In this document: positions 31,265 to 35,556 of the stretch, piece after piece
Numbering within the stretch: the first letter of the stretch is position 1
Layout of the letters: every line of letters begins with the position of its first letter
DNA from: a virus
Direction: 5' to 3' (one strand)
Length of the DNA: 35,556 bases
IMG/VR virus record: IMGVR_UViG_3300042456_000571
Location: 1-35,556 of that record
Notes under the pieces: model-generated
Told to the model about the DNA's origin: nothing
Seen by the model: only the letters and a program-made list of their open reading frames with translations
Databases searched by the model: none
Translations under genes and position numbers: made by a program

Positions 31265-32386
31265 ATGATAGCATTAATAACATTAACTATACCAACTGGC
31301 GGAGATGCTGGTCCATTTAATCTATATTCAAATACAGATGGATATGTAACACCATTTGCAACAGGTATATCTGCAGCTGCTTTAACAGCTGGTTATACAT
31401 CAACTGTTGTTCCTGAAGGGACAACTATAATCAGAGTAGTATCTACAGGATGGTGTACAAATTACATTGATATAAATATCAATTTAATTCCAACAACAAC
31501 AACCACTAGTAGTTCTAGTACAAGTACAACAACTTCTACTAGCACAACAGCTGTTCCTACAACTACTACAACTAGTAGTTCAACAAGTACATCAACCAGT
31601 ACAAGTACTTCTACTAGTACCAGTACAAGTACCAGTACATCAAGTAGTACTTCAACCAGCACTAGTACAAGCACAAGTACATCAACTAGCACAACAACAT
31701 CAACTACCACTGTATGTCCATGTGTTGAGTATGTAAGCATTGGTATGACTGCAGCTGGTACATTTAACTATCAAGATTGTTTTGGTACACCTAAATCAAT
31801 ATTTCTAAATGAAGGTCCAAATTTATTTGTTGGTCTTGGAGAACCTGAATGTGTGGATAGAAATTCATTATCATCAAGTGTATCCTTTGAGGTAATAAGT
31901 TATGGCCCATGCTGTACACCAACTCCTACAACTACAACTACAACTACTACAGTAGCACCAAATTGTTATGCTTATAATGTTACTGTAGAAGAATCTGATC
32001 TTATTGCGTCAGATGATGGAAATGTTTATTTTGTATATGAAGATTGTAATGGAATTACACAAACAAATGTTCAAAGTAATTCAGGTACATACATTAATGC
32101 ATTTTGTGCAATAAGCTATACAGGTGCATATTACCTAGATGGTGGAATAGAAACTAATGCTAGTAGTAGTGCAAATGTAACAACAGCACCTTGTACAGGT
32201 GAATGTACTGAATTCTCTGCAGATGGTACAGGTGCTGGTGGAACAGTTTATTATATTGATTGTAATGGTAATCCTCAATCATTTGTAGTAGCTCTTGGTG
32301 AGATTAGTGCTCCTTTCTGTGGAATATTCGGTTCAGTAACATCAATTGGTCCAGTAGTAAGTATATTGGGTCCTTGTACACTTTAA
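31265..32386 (+). CDS. Fibre paralogue B with GGDAGPF domain and DC modules (373 aa)
   Basis: The N-terminal domain (1-75; TGGDAGPFNLYSNTDGYVTP, then TTIIRVVSTGWCTNYIDINI) matches paralogues A and C. A long Thr/Ser linker (76-152) follows and three modules then have DCFGTP, DCNGIT and DCNGNPQS turns with FCA or FCG and a terminal GPC motif. The same module type appears in the two anchored genes upstream. A fibre made of a shared attachment domain with exchangeable tips is the simplest reading. Confidence 0.8.
   Translation: MIALITLTIPTGGDAGPFNLYSNTDGYVTPFATGISAAALTAGYTSTVVPEGTTIIRVVSTGWCTNYIDININLIPTTTTTSSSSTSTTTSTSTTAVPTTTTTSSSTSTSTSTSTSTSTSTSTSTSSSTSTSTSTSTSTSTSTTTSTTTVCPCVEYVSIGMTAAGTFNYQDCFGTPKSIFLNEGPNLFVGLGEPECVDRNSLSSSVSFEVISYGPCCTPTPTTTTTTTTVAPNCYAYNVTVEESDLIASDDGNVYFVYEDCNGITQTNVQSNSGTYINAFCAISYTGAYYLDGGIETNASSSANVTTAPCTGECTEFSADGTGAGGTVYYIDCNGNPQSFVVALGEISAPFCGIFGSVTSIGPVVSILGPCTL
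31488..31710 (+). repeat. Longest Thr/Ser linker tract
   Basis: About 220 bases of nearly perfect alternating aca/agt/act/tct codons encode STSTSTST-type sequence in paralogue B. The repeat unit is close to ACAAGTACT (9 bases). Such a tract can change length by slippage and recombine with similar tracts in neighbouring genes. Confidence 0.75.
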
Positions 32387-32404
32387 TTTAAAAATCAATA
32401 ATGT

Positions 32405-32941
32405 ATGACAGTATTAATAACATTAACAGTTGCTGGGACTGATTCAGGTCCCTTCAACTTGTATTCAAATATAGATGGATTTACATCAGCATTTGAAACA
32501 GGAGTCTCTAAAGCTTCTTTATTAGCAGGATATTCTTCTGCTTTAGTTCCTGATTACACAACAGTGATTAGAGTGCTATCAACAGGAGACTGTACTAACT
32601 ATATAGATATAACGTTAGATGCAACACCAACATCATCAACAACATCAACTAGTACTACCTTACCTGTTCCTGTTGCAATAACAATGACATTATTTGGTAG
32701 TAGTACTGACTTAGCAGCTTGTGCATCAATTGTTGCTGGACTTGATCCGATAGCTACAAGATATTCTACAAGTTCTTATCTTAATCCTGGTGACACAATA
32801 TACAATGGACCAGGATTAACTAATCCTGCCACATGGCCTGTTCCTACATACTATGGTTATACTATTACTCCAGGTCCAATATATGCTTGGGCATATGTTG
32901 CTACAAATGGAGTTGTGATAAATTCAGGGTATTGTTCATAA
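32405..32941 (+). CDS. Fibre paralogue C with short linker (178 aa)
   Basis: Residues 1-75 repeat the N-terminal domain of the two preceding genes (GTDSGPFNLYSNIDGFTSAF, then TTVIRVLSTGDCTNYIDITL). The linker is only about 14 residues (PTSSTTSTSTTLPVP). The C-terminal 90 residues include CASIVAGLDPIATRYSTSS, NPGDTIYNGPGLTNP and a repeated Tyr-rich end. It is a third copy of the attachment domain with a short, unrelated tip. It is the last gene before the terminator. Confidence 0.8.
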   Translation: MTVLITLTVAGTDSGPFNLYSNIDGFTSAFETGVSKASLLAGYSSALVPDYTTVIRVLSTGDCTNYIDITLDATPTSSTTSTSTTLPVPVAITMTLFGSSTDLAACASIVAGLDPIATRYSTSSYLNPGDTIYNGPGLTNPATWPVPTYYGYTITPGPIYAWAYVATNGVVINSGYCS

Positions 32942-32983
32942 GATAAATAAAAAACTCTTGTTTTGTTGGTTTTACAAGGTTTT

Positions 32984-33017
32984 CTCCCTAGGCATTTGTC
33001 TAGGGAGTTTTTGTTTT
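32984..33017 (+). terminator. Strong intrinsic terminator after the fibre cassette
   Basis: A perfect 8-bp stem CTCCCTAG / CTAGGGAG with an 8-base loop is followed by TTTTTGTTTT. It is the clearest rightward terminator in the window and closes the fibre operon. Confidence 0.9.
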
Positions 33018-33062
33018 ATAACTATTTTAGTTATAAATAATTACAACTCTAACTAAAATTAT

Positions 33063-33094
33063 TTGGAATATATAAAAACTATTCTTTATCTTTA
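33063..33094 (+). promoter_or_regulatory. Probable promoter of the phosphoesterase and neck operon
   Basis: TTG (33063-33065) and TATCTTTA (33087-33094) are 21 bases apart, a near match to the Bacteroidota form TTG-N19/21-TANNTTTG. It lies between the terminator and the start codon at 33123. A start near 33100 would give a leader of about 23 bases. Confidence 0.5.
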
Positions 33095-33122
33095 CAATAT
33101 TTTTTAACTAATATGAGTACAT

Positions 33123-34337
33123 ATGTCTGAAAATCAAAGCTTGTTACACCGATTAGAAGAGTTATTAAGTCAGAAGAAAAGTAAAAAATTCTACGCTGAG
33201 AAACTAGGGATAAGTGAATTTGAGGTCAATGAGCTCATGAAGGAACTTAGAGAAAAAGATACAGAAACTGTATTAACAAACTACACAGGAGAACGCAAAG
33301 TAAATGTTGAAAGAGGTACAATAGAAAGTACAATAGTCACAGACTTTGAACCTAAAGATGATATTGAACTAGCTAAGCTACATAAGATAAACTTAGATAA
33401 GTATGTTATAACAAACTACTGGTCTAAGATGTTACCAAGTGGGAAGTTTACTTCCTCAGTCTTCTCCAAGAAGAAAGAAGCAAAAGATTACTCACCTGAA
33501 GACTTTGCTAAGTTTTTAGAAAACTACAAACCAAATAATATATCAATCACCAAAGTAGATCGTAGTAATAGTAAAGACTACGTAGATGTAGAAATATCTA
33601 TATCTGATTATCACTTAGCTAAAAGAACTGTAGATGGTGATAATGATGTAACCACAAGAGCTTTAAGATATGTTACTGTGGCTCAGTCTTTGATTGATAA
33701 AGTAGAAGCTTGTTACAATATAAACACTATTGTTCTTCCTATATCGAATGATTATTTCCATACTGATAACTATCAACATCAAACCACAAACGGTACTCCA
33801 CAAGATACTATAATGGATTATGCTGATGAGTATGAAATAGGATTTGCTATTCTTGTAGATACAATCAATATGTTGAGAAAACATTCTAGCACTGTACAAG
33901 TAGTGTTGGTACAAGGAAATCATGACAGAACTAAATCTTTTTATCTAGCACATGCACTAGATGTATTTTTTAAAGATGCATTGGATGTAGAGTTTATCAG
34001 AGAGCACAGTGTTGTTAAAGGTTTGACATTAGGGAATACATTTATTGGATGGCACCATGGTAACTGTAAGATAGAAGATCTTCCATTATTATTTGCAACA
34101 CATCCAAAATATAGTCATCAGTTTGGTAATGCTGTTTATAGAGAGGTTCATACAGGTGATAAACATCACTATATGGCTAAAGAGGTTAAGGGAGTAAGAA
34201 TACAACAAATGCCTAGCTTGTCAGGAACTGACAGATGGCACTTAGATAACAATTACGTACATTCAGTTAGAGCTGCCTTAGCATTAGTCTATGATCTTAA
34301 TCTAGGTAAGATAGCTGAATTCGAAACAAGAATATAA
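33123..34337 (+). CDS. Metallophosphoesterase with N-terminal HTH
   Basis: The 404-residue product has a short helix-turn-helix front (KKFYAEKLGISEFEVNELMK, 21-40) followed by a calcineurin-like phosphoesterase domain. Metal-binding motifs in order are SDYHLAK (161-167), NDYFHTDN (209-216), GNHD (265-268), WHHG (310-313) and HTGDKHH (343-349). These enzymes cut phosphodiesters in DNA, RNA or nucleotides with two metal ions. It begins its own transcript after a terminator, upstream of neck genes, an uncommon place for such an enzyme. A DNA or nucleotide-processing role in late infection is likely, but its substrate is unknown. A five-codon frame at 33113 overlaps its start. Confidence 0.88.
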   Translation: MSENQSLLHRLEELLSQKKSKKFYAEKLGISEFEVNELMKELREKDTETVLTNYTGERKVNVERGTIESTIVTDFEPKDDIELAKLHKINLDKYVITNYWSKMLPSGKFTSSVFSKKKEAKDYSPEDFAKFLENYKPNNISITKVDRSNSKDYVDVEISISDYHLAKRTVDGDNDVTTRALRYVTVAQSLIDKVEACYNINTIVLPISNDYFHTDNYQHQTTNGTPQDTIMDYADEYEIGFAILVDTINMLRKHSSTVQVVLVQGNHDRTKSFYLAHALDVFFKDALDVEFIREHSVVKGLTLGNTFIGWHHGNCKIEDLPLLFATHPKYSHQFGNAVYREVHTGDKHHYMAKEVKGVRIQQMPSLSGTDRWHLDNNYVHSVRAALALVYDLNLGKIAEFETRI

Positions 34338-34339
34338 TT

Positions 34340-35068
34340 ATGGCAACATTAAGAAAATTAGTATCAGATGTTAGAAGTGTCCACAAGATACTTTCTACTG
34401 ATAGTCTTATTACAGATAGAGCTATTGCTTCTGAGATTAGAAACAATGCTCTATTACTTATAAAGAGAGAAACCAATTTAAGAAAACTTTGGGCAACTGA
34501 TACATTATTTACTACTATCCCTTGTTTAGAAATGATAGAGGTATCTATTTCTGAATGTTGTAATTATGTAGATGAATGTAGCATAGCTAGAACTAAGTTT
34601 AAACTTCCACGTATATCAGAAGGTAATTATCAATATGTGATACAAGGGGTTTATTCTATCAATGCTATGAGCGGCCAAGGAAAGAAATTAAAAGAAATAA
34701 CTATTAACAGATATTTGAATCTTTTAAAACTTCCTATAATTAAAAAAGAAGAATACTATTGGATATCTAATGGATATCTATATGTAAATAATCCTTTACT
34801 TAAAGCAATTAGATTTGTTGCATTATTTGAAGAAGATGTAGAGAATGAAATCATGTATCCAGAATGCGGATGTGGAACTCCAGAATACACTACTGAAGAA
34901 ATCTGTAAGAATCCTTTGGACAAAGAGTTTCCCCTTCCTGGATACTTAGAACAACAAACATTACAACTTACATCTCAAAAACTACTATCTACATATTTCA
35001 ATCTTAAAACTGATACTAGTCAAGAAGGAATAGATGGACAAGCACCAAATTCAAAATCAACTAATTAA
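34340..35068 (+). CDS. Probable head-tail connector (ring) protein (242 aa)
   Basis: The first half is helical and charged (RKLVSDVRSVHKILSTDSLI, then SEIRNNALLLIKRETNLRKLW), the middle is beta-rich and contains ECCNYVDEC and SIARTKFKLPRISEG, and the C-terminal end is acidic with ECGCGTPEYT and a helical PGYLEQQTLQLTSQKLLS tail. A helical start and 'CxYxxxC' strand pattern fits ring proteins beneath the portal in crAss-like podoviruses. It overlaps the next gene by one base. The assignment is from pattern and position only. Confidence 0.75.
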   Translation: MATLRKLVSDVRSVHKILSTDSLITDRAIASEIRNNALLLIKRETNLRKLWATDTLFTTIPCLEMIEVSISECCNYVDECSIARTKFKLPRISEGNYQYVIQGVYSINAMSGQGKKLKEITINRYLNLLKLPIIKKEEYYWISNGYLYVNNPLLKAIRFVALFEEDVENEIMYPECGCGTPEYTTEEICKNPLDKEFPLPGYLEQQTLQLTSQKLLSTYFNLKTDTSQEGIDGQAPNSKSTN

Positions 35069-35544
35069 TGAGAACAAAAATTGATTGGAGAAGCTCTAGC
35101 AAAGACAACTATAATCAGTTTTGCAAAAAACATTCCTCTATAAAACTTACATACGATGAATGGAGAAATATCATTTACACTTATAATGAATTCTTCAAAG
35201 AGTATATATTAGAGACAGGTGATAAAGCAAAACTGCCTTATGGATTTGGAGAGTTCTCAATCAATAAAAAGAAAAGAAGAAAGGTAAAATTAGCTGATGG
35301 AAAAGAATTTGTTAATTTACCAATCGACTGGCAAAAAACTAAAGAGAAAGGAAAAGTTATTTATAACTTTAATTATCATACGGAAGGTTATTTTTTTGGT
35401 TGGATGTGGTTTAAACAAACTGCACGTTTTAAAAATTCTGACTTATGGTATTTTAAACCTTCTAGATTAACCTCACGATTATTATCACACTATTTAAAAA
35501 CCAGCGACAAGTACCAAAATATTTACCGAGAATGGAAAAAATAA
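35068..35544 (+). CDS. Conserved basic neck/virion protein (158 aa)
   Basis: The product is strongly basic. A helical start (SKDNYNQFCKKHSSIKLTYD, then EWRNIIYTYNEFFKEYILET) leads to KAKLPYGFGEFSINKKKRRK, whose 'GFGEF' phrase recalls HU-like strands, then WMWFKQTARFKNSDLWYFKP and a basic end. The start overlaps the previous stop (TAATG). It occurs among late crAss-like genes. Whether it is a connector component or a DNA-binding protein cannot be decided; the HU-like phrase is short. Confidence 0.75.
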   Translation: MRTKIDWRSSSKDNYNQFCKKHSSIKLTYDEWRNIIYTYNEFFKEYILETGDKAKLPYGFGEFSINKKKRRKVKLADGKEFVNLPIDWQKTKEKGKVIYNFNYHTEGYFFGWMWFKQTARFKNSDLWYFKPSRLTSRLLSHYLKTSDKYQNIYREWKK

Positions 35545-35556
35545 TGAACTATGTCA
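35544..35556 (+). CDS. Start of the next late gene (partial)
   Basis: The stop of the previous gene overlaps an ATG (TAATG), followed by AACTATGTC (Met-Asn-Tyr-Val) to the window edge. The overlap pattern is the same as at other coupled starts here, so a gene probably begins. Only four codons are seen. Confidence 0.45.

Noticed and set aside
1-35556. Integrase, attachment sites or insertion sequences
   Set aside because: No recombinase motifs, terminal inverted repeats or target duplications were seen.

Overview
The window is part of a tailed double-stranded DNA phage genome, most likely a crAss-like podovirus (order Crassvirales) infecting a member of the Bacteroidota. Signs of this are the two opposed gene blocks, a family B DNA polymerase in the leftward block, an HU/IHF-like protein followed by terminase, portal and major capsid genes in the rightward block, and AT-rich DNA with almost no Shine-Dalgarno sites. 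Further signs are promoters of the Bacteroidota type (TTG-N19-TATCTTTG), a tmRNA whose tag begins with Gly-Asp-Asn, and a FISUMP domain in a fibre. The exact host cannot be read from the sequence; a flavobacterium or relative is a reasonable guess.

Positions 1-10791 run leftward (minus strand). From 4.5 kb down to the left edge lie replication genes: a DNA-binding protein, a B-family polymerase, a membrane-anchored AT-hook protein, a replication-initiator-like protein and the start of a DnaB/RecA-type helicase cut by the window edge. From 4.5 to 7.6 kb are many small accessory genes, including a minimal kinase-like protein. A complete tmRNA gene with its own promoter and terminator sits at 7834-8154. 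From 8.2 to 9.6 kb is a string of very small genes, five of them membrane or lipoprotein genes. Two gene-poor stretches (9613-10050 and 10453-10659) fold into possible structured RNAs, and the first also carries repeated CTATATATAG palindromes.

Positions 10792-11148 form the divergent control region, with A-tracts, a G-quadruplex candidate and a near-consensus promoter that fires rightward. From 11149 the rightward block holds a winged-helix-like protein, an HU/IHF-like protein, a zinc-binding protein, small unknowns, TerL, portal, a putative scaffold, the major capsid protein, a structured noncoding stretch of about 200 bases, and further virion proteins. It then has 8.4 kb (24.6-32.9 kb) of fibre or adhesin genes built from shared anchors, Thr/Ser linkers and repeated Cys-containing modules. 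A strong terminator and a new promoter follow, then a metallophosphoesterase and probable neck/ring genes up to the right edge.

The items most worth a second look are the phage tmRNA with its unusually long 25-residue tag and its promoter embedded in a terminator hairpin, the structured RNA after the capsid gene that presents an anti-Shine-Dalgarno-like loop, and the modular fibre cassette. Gene functions come from motifs visible in the translations; no database search was possible.
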